Below, piece after piece: positions 34,649-44,555 of a stretch of DNA of 64,000 nt. The translations under genes and the position numbers were made by a program. Position 1 is the first letter of the stretch, and each line of letters opens with the position of its first letter. Below the pieces are notes generated by a model. It did no database searches. It was not told the DNA's origin and saw only the letters and a program-made list of their open reading frames with translations. Origin of the DNA: Candidatus Accumulibacter necessarius (GTDB lineage Bacteria > Pseudomonadota > Gammaproteobacteria > Burkholderiales > Rhodocyclaceae). The stretch covers positions 1 through 64,000 of the forward strand of contig JAFLDL010000026.1 of assembly GCA_017302435.1 (NCBI GenBank). Direction: 5' to 3'.

Positions 34649-37552
34649 ATGCCTGCCCCCCTTTCGCCCTCACCCTCGTCCCCTTCGCTCGCCGCCCTCG
34701 AACAGCGCGACGATTTCCTTGACCGCCACATCGGCCCGAGCGCCAGTGAAATCGCTGCCATGCTGGCAAGTATCAACGCGAGCAGCCTCGAGCAACTGGT
34801 CGAACAGACCGTGCCGCCGGCAATCCGGCTGGCGGCGCCACTGGCGCTTGCCGAGCCCCGCCCGGAGGGAGAAGCGCTGGCCGCGCTGCGGGCGATTGCC
34901 CGCCGCAACCGCGTGCAGCATTCGATGATCGGCATGGGCTACGCCGACACCCTGACCCCCACCGTGGTTCTGCGCAACGTGCTTGAGAACCCGGGCTGGT
35001 ACACCGCCTACACGCCGTACCAGGCGGAACTCGCACAGGGGCGCCTCGAGGCGCTGCTCAATTACCAGCAGATGGTGATCGACCTGACCGGCCTCGAACT
35101 CGCCAACGCTTCCCTGCTCGACGAGGCGACAGCCGCCGCCGAAGCGATGAGCATGGCACGCCGGGTCAGCAAGGCGAAGTCGCAACGGTTCTTTGTTGAT
35201 GCCGCATGCTTCCCGCAAACCATCGACGTACTGCGGACGCGCGCCGCCTTCTTCGACTTTGAACTGGTCTTCGGTGCGCCCGAAGAGGCGGCGCAGCAGG
35301 AGGTGTTCGGGGCGCTGTTTCAGTATCCGAATGACGAGGGCGAAGTCAGCGACCTCAGCGGGCCGATCGCTGCCGTCAAGTCACGCGGTGGCGTCGTCGC
35401 CGTGGCCTCGGACCTGATGGCTCTGGTGCTGCTCCGCTCACCGGGTGAAATGGGTGCCGATATCGCCCTCGGATCGTCGCAGCGTTTCGGCATCCCGCTC
35501 GGTTTCGGGGGTCCGCACGCCGCCTTTTTTGCCACCCGGGACGAACACAAGCGGTCGGTGGCCGGGCGCATCATCGGTGTTTCGATCGACGCCCGCGGCA
35601 AGCGGGCGCTGCGTATGGCGCTGCAGACCCGCGAACAGCACATCCGGCGCGAGAAGGCCAACTCGAACATCTGCACGTCGCAGGTTCTGCTTGCCAACAT
35701 GGCCGGCATGTACGCCGTCTACCACGGCCCGCAAGGTCTGCGCAGCATCGCCGGTCGCATCCACCGTCTGGCGGCGATTCTCGCCCAGGGACTGCGGCGT
35801 GCCGGAATCACCGTCCTCAGCAGGCACTTTTTCGACAGCCTGCGCATCGACCTCGGCAGCCATGCGCTGAGCGCCTACAAGGCCGCGGTCGAAGCTGGCT
35901 ACAACCTGCGCCAGGTATCGCCCGGCGTACTGGGCGTTGCGGTCAATGAGAAGACCACACGCGCCGACATCACGACTCTGCTCAAGCTGATCACCGGCGT
36001 CACCGCCGATCTCACGCCGCTCGACGAGCAACTGCAGCAGGCCGACCCGACCTTGCCGACCGCCCTGCTGCGCCAGGACGCCATCCTCACGCATCCGGTA
36101 TTCAACACGCACCATACCGAACACCAGATGCTGCGCTACCTCAAGAAGCTGCAGAACCGCGACCTGGCGCTCGATCACTCGATGATCTCGCTGGGTTCCT
36201 GCACCATGAAGCTCAACGCCAGCAGCGAGATGATCCCGATCACCTGGCCCGAGTTCACCGACATCCACCCCTTCGCGCCGATCGATCAGGCACAGGGTTA
36301 CCTGCAGATGATCGGCGAGCTGGAAAGCTGGCTCAGGGCGATCACCGGTTTCGACGCCATCTGCATGCAGCCGAACTCGGGCGCGCAGGGCGAATACGCC
36401 GGCCTGGTCGCCATCGCGCGTTATCACGCCAGCCGCGGTGAGACGCAGCGCAAGGTCTGCCTGATTCCGAAGTCGGCGCACGGCACCAACCCGGCCACCG
36501 CGCAGATGTGCGGCATGCGGGTGGTGGTGGTCGATTGCGACGAGGCCGGCAACATCGACCTTGCCGACCTGGCGGCCAAGGCAGCGCAGAACGCGGCCAA
36601 CCTTGCCTGCCTGATGATCACCTACCCGTCGACGCATGGCGTCTTCGAGGAATCGGTCAGGGATATCTGCGCCATCGTGCACCACCATGGCGGCCAGGTG
36701 TATATGGACGGCGCCAACCTCAATGCCCAGGTCGGCCTGACCTCGCCGGCGCTGATCGGCGCCGACGTCAGCCACATGAATCTGCACAAGACCTTCTGCA
36801 TCCCGCACGGTGGTGGCGGACCGGGCATGGGGCCGATCGGCCTCAAGGCGCATCTGGCACCCTTCATGGCCAACCACAGCGTACAACCGGTCAGTGGCCC
36901 GCACGCCGGCCAGGGAGCGGTGGCCGCGGCACCCTGGGGATCCGCCTCGATCCTGCCGATCTCGTGGATGTACATCGCTATGATGGGCGGCAGCGGGCTG
37001 ACGCGCGCCACCAAAGTGGCCATCCTCAACGCCAACTACATCGCCAGCCGCCTGCAGCCACACTATCCGGTGCTCTACACCGGCAGCCAGGGGCGCGTAG
37101 CGCACGAATGCATCCTCGACATCCGGCCGGTCAAGGCAGCGACCGGAATCTCCGAGATCGACATCGCCAAGCGCTTGATGGACTATGGCTTTCACGCACC
37201 GACGGTCAGTTTCCCGGTCGCCGGCACGATGATGGTCGAGCCGACCGAGTCAGAAGGAAAAGCCGAACTCGACCGCTTCATCGCGGCGATGATCAGCATT
37301 CGCGAAGAGATCCGCCAGATCGAGCTGGGGCACTGGCCGGCGGATGACAACCCGCTGAAGCATGCGCCGCATACCCAGGCCGACATCATCGCCGCGGAAT
37401 GGCAGCGACCGTACAGTCGCCAGGAAGCCGTGTTCCCGCTGCCCTGGGTGGCGGAAAACAAGTTCTGGCCGAGCGTCAATCGGGTGGACGACGTTTATGG
37501 TGACCGCCACCTCTTCTGTGCCTGCGTGCCGACCGACGAGCTCGAAGAGTGA
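34649..37552 (+). CDS. gcvP: Glycine dehydrogenase (decarboxylating), P protein
   Basis: PLP enzyme that decarboxylates glycine and loads the aminomethyl group on GcvH. The ATG at 34649 (GGAAG five bases upstream) gives 967 residues; an ATG at 34625 is an alternative adding eight. It is the full-length fused form. The N-terminal half has FLDRHIGPS and [16 protein letters not shown]. The C-terminal half has [14 protein letters not shown] and the PLP lysine in [19 protein letters not shown]. Third gene of the gcv operon; lipoamide dehydrogenase is encoded elsewhere. Confidence 0.96.
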   Translation: MPAPLSPSPSSPSLAALEQRDDFLDRHIGPSASEIAAMLASINASSLEQLVEQTVPPAIRLAAPLALAEPRPEGEALAALRAIARRNRVQHSMIGMGYADTLTPTVVLRNVLENPGWYTAYTPYQAELAQGRLEALLNYQQMVIDLTGLELANASLLDEATAAAEAMSMARRVSKAKSQRFFVDAACFPQTIDVLRTRAAFFDFELVFGAPEEAAQQEVFGALFQYPNDEGEVSDLSGPIAAVKSRGGVVAVASDLMALVLLRSPGEMGADIALGSSQRFGIPLGFGGPHAAFFATRDEHKRSVAGRIIGVSIDARGKRALRMALQTREQHIRREKANSNICTSQVLLANMAGMYAVYHGPQGLRSIAGRIHRLAAILAQGLRRAGITVLSRHFFDSLRIDLGSHALSAYKAAVEAGYNLRQVSPGVLGVAVNEKTTRADITTLLKLITGVTADLTPLDEQLQQADPTLPTALLRQDAILTHPVFNTHHTEHQMLRYLKKLQNRDLALDHSMISLGSCTMKLNASSEMIPITWPEFTDIHPFAPIDQAQGYLQMIGELESWLRAITGFDAICMQPNSGAQGEYAGLVAIARYHASRGETQRKVCLIPKSAHGTNPATAQMCGMRVVVVDCDEAGNIDLADLAAKAAQNAANLACLMITYPSTHGVFEESVRDICAIVHHHGGQVYMDGANLNAQVGLTSPALIGADVSHMNLHKTFCIPHGGGGPGMGPIGLKAHLAPFMANHSVQPVSGPHAGQGAVAAAPWGSASILPISWMYIAMMGGSGLTRATKVAILNANYIASRLQPHYPVLYTGSQGRVAHECILDIRPVKAATGISEIDIAKRLMDYGFHAPTVSFPVAGTMMVEPTESEGKAELDRFIAAMISIREEIRQIELGHWPADDNPLKHAPHTQADIIAAEWQRPYSRQEAVFPLPWVAENKFWPSVNRVDDVYGDRHLFCACVPTDELEE

Positions 37553-37657
37553 GCGGGATCGACGAGTGCGCCGCGTCGCGAGCGGCGCGCATCCCGGGCG
37601 ATTTGTGATTACACTTCCCTCTCCCCAGACAACGATTCCTCCCCCGGAGACATCAGG

Positions 37658-38140
37658 ATGAGCGCAGCAATTTACGAGTTCACCGCCGAGCGCCTCACAG
37701 GCGGCAGCCAGTCGCTTGGCGACTATGCGGGCAAGGTCCTGCTGATCGTCAACACGGCCAGCAAATGCGGCTTCACACCCCAGTACGAAGGGCTCGAAGC
37801 CCTCTACCAGCGCTATCGCGAGCGTGGCTTGGTGGTGCTCGGTTTTCCCTGCAACCAGTTCGGCGCGCAGGAGCCCGGAGAGGCCGAGGAGATCGCCAGT
37901 TTCTGCCAGAAAAACTACGGTGTCAGCTTCCCGATGTTTGCCAGGGTCGAGGTCAACGGCGACGGCGCGCACCCGCTCTACCAGTATCTGAAGAAGGCGG
38001 CACCCGGCCTGCTCGGCAGCGAAGGAATCAAGTGGAATTTCACCAAGTTCCTGGTCAATCGCGAGGGTGAAGTGAGCCAACGCTACGCGCCGGCCACTGC
38101 CCCGGACGCCATTGCAGACGATATCGAGGAACTGCTCTAA
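37658..38140 (+). CDS. Glutathione peroxidase (thioredoxin/glutathione-dependent peroxidase)
   Basis: Thiol peroxidase that detoxifies hydrogen peroxide and organic hydroperoxides. The 160-residue protein has a cysteine in place of selenocysteine at NTASKCGFTPQY. The tetrad partners are in GFPCNQFGAQEPG (Gln) and IKWNFTKFLV (Trp, Asn). BtuE-like size. It stands alone, 105 bases after gcvP. Confidence 0.94.
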   Translation: MSAAIYEFTAERLTGGSQSLGDYAGKVLLIVNTASKCGFTPQYEGLEALYQRYRERGLVVLGFPCNQFGAQEPGEAEEIASFCQKNYGVSFPMFARVEVNGDGAHPLYQYLKKAAPGLLGSEGIKWNFTKFLVNREGEVSQRYAPATAPDAIADDIEELL

Positions 38141-38222
38141 GGTGCTTGGCGACGCGGCGCTCGAGCCGACGACCGGCGGCATTGGCAGCAAGGTTCACGG
38201 ACCCGGGCGCCGCCGGTGAAGC

Positions 38223-38813
38223 ATGCGTCAGCCTGACTTCAGCGCCATGCTGCGCTGGCCGAATGTGCCTGCCTGTTACGGCTGGCTGTCGCTGGACCGC
38301 CGTGGCCGCTGGCGCCTGCGCGGCGAAGCGGTCACCCACGCCGGCCTGAACGATTTCCTGAACCGACAGTACGCGCATGACAAGAACGGCAATTACTTCG
38401 TGCAGAACGGCCCACAACGGGTATTCGTCGAACTCGAATACACGCCCTGGGTCCTGCGCCTGACGGCGGCAGACCGGATCGAAACGCATGTCGGCGAAGT
38501 CGTCCACGAGTTCAGCAGCGCCGCCATCGACGAAGAGGGCAATCTCCTGATCGAGATCAACGACGGCATCGCCCTGCTCTGCGACCGCGACCTGCCCGCT
38601 CTGCGCCACTGCCTGCGCCTGCCGAGTGGCGAGGTCGCCGACGACGCGAGCGTCCTCGCAGCCATCGAGCATCCGGTGACCGGCGCGACGAAACTGACGC
38701 TTGCCTGGCAAGGCTGTCGCGTGCCGTTGCACTCGCTGCGCCGATCCGAAGTGCCCGGGCGCTATGGTTTCATGGCCTCGCCGCAGGCGGCGATAGCGGA
38801 CGACGTCCTTTGA
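38223..38813 (+). CDS. Conserved betaproteobacterial protein of unknown function (often labelled DUF2946)
   Basis: A 196-residue soluble protein without signal peptide or membrane segments. It contains NVPACYGWLSLDRRGRWRL, FVQNGPQRVFVELEYTPWVL and GEVADDASVLAAIEHPVTG, patterns I associate with a widespread betaproteobacterial family of unknown role. The stop overlaps the TTG start of the ferritin-like gene, so the two are translationally coupled. The DUF label is from memory and is less certain than the conservation. Confidence 0.65.
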   Translation: MRQPDFSAMLRWPNVPACYGWLSLDRRGRWRLRGEAVTHAGLNDFLNRQYAHDKNGNYFVQNGPQRVFVELEYTPWVLRLTAADRIETHVGEVVHEFSSAAIDEEGNLLIEINDGIALLCDRDLPALRHCLRLPSGEVADDASVLAAIEHPVTGATKLTLAWQGCRVPLHSLRRSEVPGRYGFMASPQAAIADDVL

Positions 38814-39601
38814 ACCTGCGCCAACTCGCCCTCGACGCCCTGCTGATCAGCGGTCCACGCGAAAAGTGCACGGCCGTCCAGGCCATAGCCCCAGCCCGGG
38901 AGGATCTGCAGTTCGCCCCGCCCGATCGCAGCCGCCTGCTGGCCGAAACACTCCCCGGCCGCACCGCCAGGCCGCTGCTGGTGCCGCCGGCGCAGCTTGC
39001 CCAGCGACCGGTCAGCACCCTTGAGGGACGCGCGGCGCTGATTCACTCGCTGGCCCATATCGAGCTGAATGCGGTCAACCTGGCGCTCGACATCACCTGG
39101 CGCTTCGACGGCCTGCCGCACGACTTCTACCGTGACTGGATCGGCGTCGCCAGGGAGGAGGCCGGCCACTTCGAACTGCTGCGCCAACACCTGCAGACGA
39201 TGGGTTTCAGCTACGGCGACTATGCGGCCCACAACGGTCTGTGGGAAATGGCGGAAAAGACCAGCGACGACCTGCTCGCGCGCCTGGCCCTGGTGCCGCG
39301 AACGCTGGAGGCGCGGGGGCTCGACGCGGCACCGCCGATTCGCGACAAGCTGCGCCGCGTCGGCGACGAGCGCGGCGCTGCGATCCTGGAAACCATCCTC
39401 GGTGACGAGATCGGCCATGTCGCCATCGGCAACCGCTGGTACCGGTGGCTCTGCGACCAGCGGCGTCTGGAGCCGGTGGCCTGTTACGCCGAACTGGTCC
39501 AGAGGTACCGCGCGCCACGCCTGCGCGGGCCTTTCAACCTCGCAGCACGCCGGGCCGCGGGTTTCGACGAGCGGGAACTGGCGGCACTGCAGGCTGGATG
39601 A
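38810..39601 (+). CDS. DUF455 ferritin-like protein
   Basis: A 263-residue protein with a di-iron ferritin-like core. Candidate ligands are in LAHIELNAVNLALD, AREEAGHFELLRQHL and LGDEIGHVAIGNRWYRW, i.e. E-x-x-H-type pairs on adjacent helices. It starts with TTG at 38810, overlapping the previous stop by four bases. DUF455 proteins have no firmly assigned reaction; a di-metal oxidase or hydroxylase (tRNA-modifying MiaE is structurally related) is possible. Confidence 0.85.
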   Translation: MNLRQLALDALLISGPREKCTAVQAIAPAREDLQFAPPDRSRLLAETLPGRTARPLLVPPAQLAQRPVSTLEGRAALIHSLAHIELNAVNLALDITWRFDGLPHDFYRDWIGVAREEAGHFELLRQHLQTMGFSYGDYAAHNGLWEMAEKTSDDLLARLALVPRTLEARGLDAAPPIRDKLRRVGDERGAAILETILGDEIGHVAIGNRWYRWLCDQRRLEPVACYAELVQRYRAPRLRGPFNLAARRAAGFDERELAALQAG

Positions 39602-39661
39602 AGCGTTTGAGCGGGGAACCCTGAACATGCTGCCCGCAACAATCGGCCGCCGTCGTAGCGG

Positions 39662-40855
39662 ATGACTTCCGCCCGTCCGTCCTTCGCGCTGGCAGCGCTG
39701 CTGACGACGCTGGTCGCCCTCGGCCCCTTGTCCACCGATCTCTACCTGCCGGCACTGCCGACGCTGGCCAGAGTCTTTGCCACCGATGCGGCCGGGGTGC
39801 AGCTGACGCTGTCGGTGTTCCTTGCCGGCTTTGCCTGCGGACAGATTTTCTATGGTCCGCTGTCCGATCGCTTCGGGCGACGACCTCTCATGCTCGGCGG
39901 CCTGGCGCTCTTTTGTGCGGGCTCGATCGGCTGCGTCCTTGCGACAAGCATCGAGATGCTCGTCCTTGCCCGTTTCGTGCAGGCCCTTGGCGCCTGCGCG
40001 GGGCCGGTGATCGGCCGAGCGGTCGTCCGCGACCTCTGGGGCGCCAGCGAATCGGCACGGATTATCGCCTACATGGGTGGCGCAATGGCGATTGCGCCGC
40101 TGCTCGGACCGACGCTCGGTGGTTTCCTGACCGTTCTCTTCGGCTGGCAGTCCAATTTCCTGCTGCTGCTCCTCATTGGCGCGTTGCAGCTTGTCGCCGT
40201 CGCCTGCATGCTCAGCGAAAGCAATGTCCATCGTGACCCAGCGGCAAGCCATCCGCGCCAGACGGTCGCCAACTTTGCCCGCCTGCTCGCCGACCGCCAC
40301 TATCTGGGCTGCCTGCTCAGCTTCTCCTTTTCCTACAGCGCGCTGTTCGCTTTCATCTCGGCTTCGTCATTCGTCCTCGCGGATCGCCATGGGCTGACGC
40401 CGCAGGTATATGGCCTGTGCTTCGGCGTCGTCATCGCCGGCTACCTGGTGGGCTCGCTGGCCTCCGGCCGGCTGGTCAGGCGTCTGGGCAGCGACTATCT
40501 GCTGCTTCGCGGCGCCTGGCTCGGCGCCATCGCCGGAGTCAGCATGGCGGCGCTCGAATTCTCGGGCGTCCGCAGCATCGCCGCCATCCTTGGACCGATG
40601 TTCTTCTGTACCGTGGCAACCGGCCTGGTCATGCCGAATGCCATTGCCAGGGCGCTGGCCCCTTATCCGGCAATGGCCGGCTCGGCATCGGCCCTGATGG
40701 GCTTCGTTCAGATGACCATCGCCGCGCTGGTCGGAATCGCCGTCGGCCACGCGCTTGCCGGCGGCGGTGCAGTGCTGGCCCTGGCCGTCGCCGTCTGCAC
40801 AGTCGCCGCGCCTCTGTCGTACCTGGCCCTGACCCGGGGACAGCGAGGCAACTGA
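39662..40855 (+). CDS. Bcr/CflA family drug-resistance MFS transporter
   Basis: A 397-residue, 12-helix major-facilitator exporter. The family signature is STDLYLPALPTLARVFATDA near the N-terminus, followed by SVFLAGFACGQIFYGPLSDR, FGRRPLMLGG and ALGACAGPVIGRAVVRDLWG. Typical substrates of this family are chloramphenicol, bicyclomycin or small metabolites; the substrate here is unknown. Follows the DUF455 gene by 60 bases on the same strand. Confidence 0.92.
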   Translation: MTSARPSFALAALLTTLVALGPLSTDLYLPALPTLARVFATDAAGVQLTLSVFLAGFACGQIFYGPLSDRFGRRPLMLGGLALFCAGSIGCVLATSIEMLVLARFVQALGACAGPVIGRAVVRDLWGASESARIIAYMGGAMAIAPLLGPTLGGFLTVLFGWQSNFLLLLLIGALQLVAVACMLSESNVHRDPAASHPRQTVANFARLLADRHYLGCLLSFSFSYSALFAFISASSFVLADRHGLTPQVYGLCFGVVIAGYLVGSLASGRLVRRLGSDYLLLRGAWLGAIAGVSMAALEFSGVRSIAAILGPMFFCTVATGLVMPNAIARALAPYPAMAGSASALMGFVQMTIAALVGIAVGHALAGGGAVLALAVAVCTVAAPLSYLALTRGQRGN

Positions 40856-41038
40856 GCGTGCGCGCAAAGCTGACCGCGGCCGGCCCCGGACCTTCGCTCG
40901 GCCCGGCCCTGCATGCCGAACCGCACAAGCGACCGTTTCGGCATAACATGGGCACCTAGGCAGACGGCCGCCTTGAAGCAGCCCGGCGAGCGAACCGAAA
41001 GCCTGTTGCAACGTTTGTCGATTCCATCGAGGTAGGCC

Positions 41039-42040
41039 TTGTTAGCCAGAGAAACCACACCCAGCGCGATCGTCAGGTATCTCGATCAGTACGTCATTGG
41101 CCAGGATGAGGCCAAGAAGGTCCTGGCCGTTGCCGTCTATTCGCATTACCGGAAGATCGCCACCTTTCACAGCGACGGGGGCGCGATGGCGAAGAGCAAC
41201 GTCCTCCTCGTCGGACCGTCAGGAACCGGCAAGACCCTGCTCTGCGACACCTTGTCGAGAATGCTGAAGGTGCCCTTCGTCACCGCCGATGCGACTTCGC
41301 TGGCGCAGACCAAGTATGTCAATGAAGAGATCGAGGCCGCCCTCCAGCGGCTGCTGGACAAGGCCGACGGCAACATCGAGCAGGCGCAGCACGGGATCAT
41401 CTTCATCGACGAAATCGACAAACTGAAGGCGACCCACGCCCAGTCGGCGGCGACTTCAGGCGAGAGTGTGCAACACGCACTGCTGAAGATCATGGAAGGT
41501 TCGCCGGTCAAGCTGAAGAACAACCAGTACATCGACACCAGCAGTATCCTGTTCATCTGCGGCGGAGCATTTGTCGGCCTCGAGAACATCATGTCCAGAA
41601 CGCATGGTTTCGGCTTCATCGCCACCTCGACTGACGACAACCAGAACATCCTCGACCGTCTGAACAAGCGGGTAAAGCCCACCGATCTCTTCGAATTCGG
41701 GCTGATTCCCGAGTTCACCGGCCGCCTGCCGGTAATCGCCAACCTCCACCCCTTGAGCAAGGCGATGCTGGTGCGCATCATGAGCGTACCAAAGAACTCG
41801 ATCTACCGGCAGTACATCGAGATCTTCCGGGGAGAAGGCGTCGAGCTGAGCATCGGACCGCGGGTGTTCGAGCAGATTGCCGAGATCGCCATTGAATACC
41901 AGACCGGTGCCCGCAGCCTGCGCGGCATTTTCGAGGAACTGATCACGCCGATCCTCTACCTCGTGCCGGACAACCCGGAGATCGGCAAGGTTGAAATCTT
42001 GTCTCTGTTCGAAGACCCTCGCTATTTCAAGCGAAAATAG
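41039..42040 (+). CDS. ClpX-like AAA+ unfoldase lacking the zinc domain and ClpP-docking elements
   Basis: A 333-residue AAA+ ATPase clearly derived from ClpX: YLDQYVIGQDEAKKVLAVAV, Walker A GPSGTGKT (59-66), Walker B GIIFIDEIDK (119-128), FGLIPEFTGRLPVIA and sensor 2 GARSLRG. It starts with TTG at 41039 behind GAGGT. Several parts are missing or altered: no N-terminal C4 zinc-binding domain, pore-1 loop GYVG replaced by KYVN (92-95), the RKH-loop segment deleted (GSPVKLKNNQYIDTS), and the IGF-loop region shortened to HGFGF. The ATPase is likely active, but pairing with ClpP and ClpX adaptors is doubtful. An alpha/beta hydrolase gene follows after eight bases. Confidence 0.88.
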   Translation: MLARETTPSAIVRYLDQYVIGQDEAKKVLAVAVYSHYRKIATFHSDGGAMAKSNVLLVGPSGTGKTLLCDTLSRMLKVPFVTADATSLAQTKYVNEEIEAALQRLLDKADGNIEQAQHGIIFIDEIDKLKATHAQSAATSGESVQHALLKIMEGSPVKLKNNQYIDTSSILFICGGAFVGLENIMSRTHGFGFIATSTDDNQNILDRLNKRVKPTDLFEFGLIPEFTGRLPVIANLHPLSKAMLVRIMSVPKNSIYRQYIEIFRGEGVELSIGPRVFEQIAEIAIEYQTGARSLRGIFEELITPILYLVPDNPEIGKVEILSLFEDPRYFKRK

Positions 42041-42047
42041 GAGCACT

Positions 42048-42917
42048 GTGCTGCGCCCACTGTCGTCGTCCGCCCTGCGCAGCCGCCCTGGCGGCTCGCG
42101 ATTCATTGCCACGGCTGCGGCGACGCTGCGGATCGTAGTCCTCAGCGCCTTGAGTTATCTGATCGCCCTGACGGGAATCGCCATGTTCCAGAATCATCTG
42201 CTCTACTTCCCGGACCAGGCCAGCATGGCGGAAATGGTCTCGGGTGGGCTTTCGCCCTGGCCAACGGGTAGCGACTTCCGCGGCCTGTCGGCCGAACCAC
42301 TTGCGTCATCGGCACGCGCCACGGCCATTGTTTTCCACGGCAATGCCGGCCATGCCGGTCACCGCCAGTTTTACGCCGAAGCGCTCACCCGGCTTGGTCT
42401 GCGCGTGATCCTCGCCGAGTATCCCGCTTATGGGCCTCGCGCCGGCGAACTTGGCGAACCCAGCCTGGTCGCCGACGCCGAACAGACGATTGCCCTGGCG
42501 CACGCTCGCCACGGCGGGCCGCTGCTGATCATCGGCGAATCGCTCGGTGCCGGCGTGGCGGCCGCCGCCAGCGTGCGCCATCGTGAGGCGATCGCCGGCC
42601 TGCTGCTGATCACGCCATGGGACCGGCTTGAACACGTCGCCAGCCACCACTACCCAATGCTGCCCGTGAAGTGGCTATTGCGCGACCGCTACGACAGCGT
42701 CGGCCACCTGGCGACGATTGGACGCCCCGTGCTGGTGGTCGTTGCCGGCGACGACCAAATCGTCCCGGGCCGTTTCGGCCGGGCCCTCTATGACTCGCTG
42801 GCAGAACCCAAGCGCCTGTCGGTGATCGCTGGCGCCGGGCATAACGACTGGTTCGACCGGCTGGACAAAGCCTGGTGGCGGCAGGCGATCGACTTCCTGC
42901 TGGCCGGATCTCGCTGA
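42048..42917 (+). CDS. Membrane-anchored alpha/beta hydrolase
   Basis: Serine hydrolase of 289 residues starting at GTG 42048 (AGGAG upstream, overlapping the end of the ClpX-like gene's leader region). A membrane helix near residues 24-48 (LRIVVLSALSYLIALTGIAM) anchors it, with the catalytic domain probably periplasmic. The oxyanion HGNAGHAGH, nucleophile elbow IIGESLGAG, acid AGDDQIV and histidine AGHNDWF form a complete triad. It resembles BEM46/YfhR-like hydrolases; the substrate is unknown. Probably co-transcribed with the ClpX paralogue. Confidence 0.88.
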   Translation: MLRPLSSSALRSRPGGSRFIATAAATLRIVVLSALSYLIALTGIAMFQNHLLYFPDQASMAEMVSGGLSPWPTGSDFRGLSAEPLASSARATAIVFHGNAGHAGHRQFYAEALTRLGLRVILAEYPAYGPRAGELGEPSLVADAEQTIALAHARHGGPLLIIGESLGAGVAAAASVRHREAIAGLLLITPWDRLEHVASHHYPMLPVKWLLRDRYDSVGHLATIGRPVLVVVAGDDQIVPGRFGRALYDSLAEPKRLSVIAGAGHNDWFDRLDKAWWRQAIDFLLAGSR

Positions 42918-43149
42918 GCCTGGGAAGCCAGAGCGTGCCCACGCGTTACGGGTGAACTCCATGACGAGGGATCCTTATGGCTGATTCCGCTCTCCGCAGG
43001 CGAGTGGCGGCGCAAGTCACCGGCAAGAAGCACAGAAAAGACTTCGCAATGGATCATCGAAAATCCTGATGGTTCGGTCGTTCGGCTTCGTCTAGACTAG
43101 GTCCAGGTCAAGTCCAGACGCAAGCTTTCATCCACCAGGGGGGCCAGCC

Positions 43150-44424
43150 ATGTCGTTCAGAAGAACGAGGGGTATCGTCACGGACTCTGATTCGTCGGAT
43201 CCCCGGAAAGAAGCGGACGTGATCATGACCGCAGCGGCACTGGGGTTCGCCGCATCATACGTAGCGAACGGCACCCCCTTGCGGTTCGATATCGATCCCA
43301 AGGATCGGGCCAAAGACCTGACAGGGTTGCAGGCGGTGGTTGGCAAGATCGAAAAAGCGGTCGTGGATTACCTGAAAAGGAACAACCTGGAGCCAGCAGG
43401 CAAGGTCAACGCCGGTCTCGCCCCCGACTACAGCAAGGGCGCAGTCATCATGGGGGTCTATGCGTTGGCGAACCAGTCGGCCCCCGTGTCGGTCTCCGAT
43501 CCGGTGTTGTCCGTCAAGGGCCAGGCGTTGTACGACAGGATAAAGAACCTGGAGCTCACCCAATACACGGGACGGGGTGCGTATACCGGATTTGTCGACA
43601 ACAGGAACACCGAAGGGAACACCGACCCGGTCGGCCCCCGACCCACCGCGCGCTTTCTGACCCCGGACCCGGACATCGTCCCTGCTGACGACCCTACGAT
43701 GGGCGGGCTACACCCGCGATGGCTCCCACGAACCGGAAGCGCCTCCTGGATATCCCGGTTGAGGAGGGGGACAACCGACTCGTATGTTCCCTGGGGAATG
43801 ATTGGCGGAGATGCGGCTGGAAAAGAGCCTGACTCAAGGATGTCCAACGTCACCCGTGCAACCAACCTGGCCGACCAGATCACTGGAGAAATGAGCGCAA
43901 CGGACAAAATGGTATGCAACGGCGACCCTGGCCCTGCCGACATCGCGGCCTATACGCACGGGATGATTCAGGCCATCTACAAGGGGTACTCGCTCGGGCC
44001 CAGCTGTACCCCGTACGAAATCGCAGTCGGCGCGGTCACGACCAAGATGGCCTCGTGTCTCCCGTGCACCCTGTTCATGGTTGCGCAAGGGTATCCTCCG
44101 ACCTCCATCCATCTCGGTAGAGGTGAGTCCTGGGCGCCCCTATACCAACCCTACAACCCGGGCGGCGAGGCCGAAAGCAACGAGCTCGCGGTCATCCGGG
44201 ACTTGAACAATTCCTGGCGCGCCAAATGCGCAGAGTGGCTCGCCCTGGGGGTGCAGATACTCGACGACGCTCACATCGCAGACGATCACAGGGCCGCGAG
44301 AGATGCGCTGCGCAGTTACCTGGCCAACAATGGCGCGGACAAGACGGTCGCCGCGACGCTCGTACTGGATGCGGCCACGGTGCACGAAAGCGAGTCGGTC
44401 CGAATTGGCAGGACCCTGAACTAA
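43150..44424 (+). CDS. Uncharacterised protein with CxxC motif; first gene of the DUF6603 cluster
   Basis: A 424-residue protein without signal peptide or membrane helix, not recognised. GGGGGG lies seven bases before the ATG. The most distinctive stretch is residues 284-330: GPSCTPYEIAVGAVTTK with Cys286 and Glu290, SCLPCTLFMVAQGYPP with Cys303 and Cys306, then SIHLGRGESWAPL. The C-x2-C followed by a hydrophobic helix recalls zinc-dependent deaminase folds. However, the candidate Glu lies only 13 residues before the first Cys, shorter than usual in deaminases, so a structural zinc site is equally possible. The C-terminal 80 residues are helical. It opens an 18-kb same-strand gene cluster. 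Confidence 0.7.
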   Translation: MSFRRTRGIVTDSDSSDPRKEADVIMTAAALGFAASYVANGTPLRFDIDPKDRAKDLTGLQAVVGKIEKAVVDYLKRNNLEPAGKVNAGLAPDYSKGAVIMGVYALANQSAPVSVSDPVLSVKGQALYDRIKNLELTQYTGRGAYTGFVDNRNTEGNTDPVGPRPTARFLTPDPDIVPADDPTMGGLHPRWLPRTGSASWISRLRRGTTDSYVPWGMIGGDAAGKEPDSRMSNVTRATNLADQITGEMSATDKMVCNGDPGPADIAAYTHGMIQAIYKGYSLGPSCTPYEIAVGAVTTKMASCLPCTLFMVAQGYPPTSIHLGRGESWAPLYQPYNPGGEAESNELAVIRDLNNSWRAKCAEWLALGVQILDDAHIADDHRAARDALRSYLANNGADKTVAATLVLDAATVHESESVRIGRTLN

Positions 44425-44555
44425 CCCTCGTTCAATTCGCTAAGAGCCGCCCGCACCCAGAGCAGCAACGCGAAGAAGAAAGATAGGGCTTTGCATGGGT
44501 CATGAATCCGACCCTGCTGGTTGGCACTTTTGACCTTTCCATGGAGGAACCACGT

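Noticed and set aside
37570-37592. GC-rich hairpin after gcvP as an intrinsic terminator
   Set aside because: The stem (GCGCCG/CGGCGC) is plausible but has no following T-run, so a terminator call is not supported.
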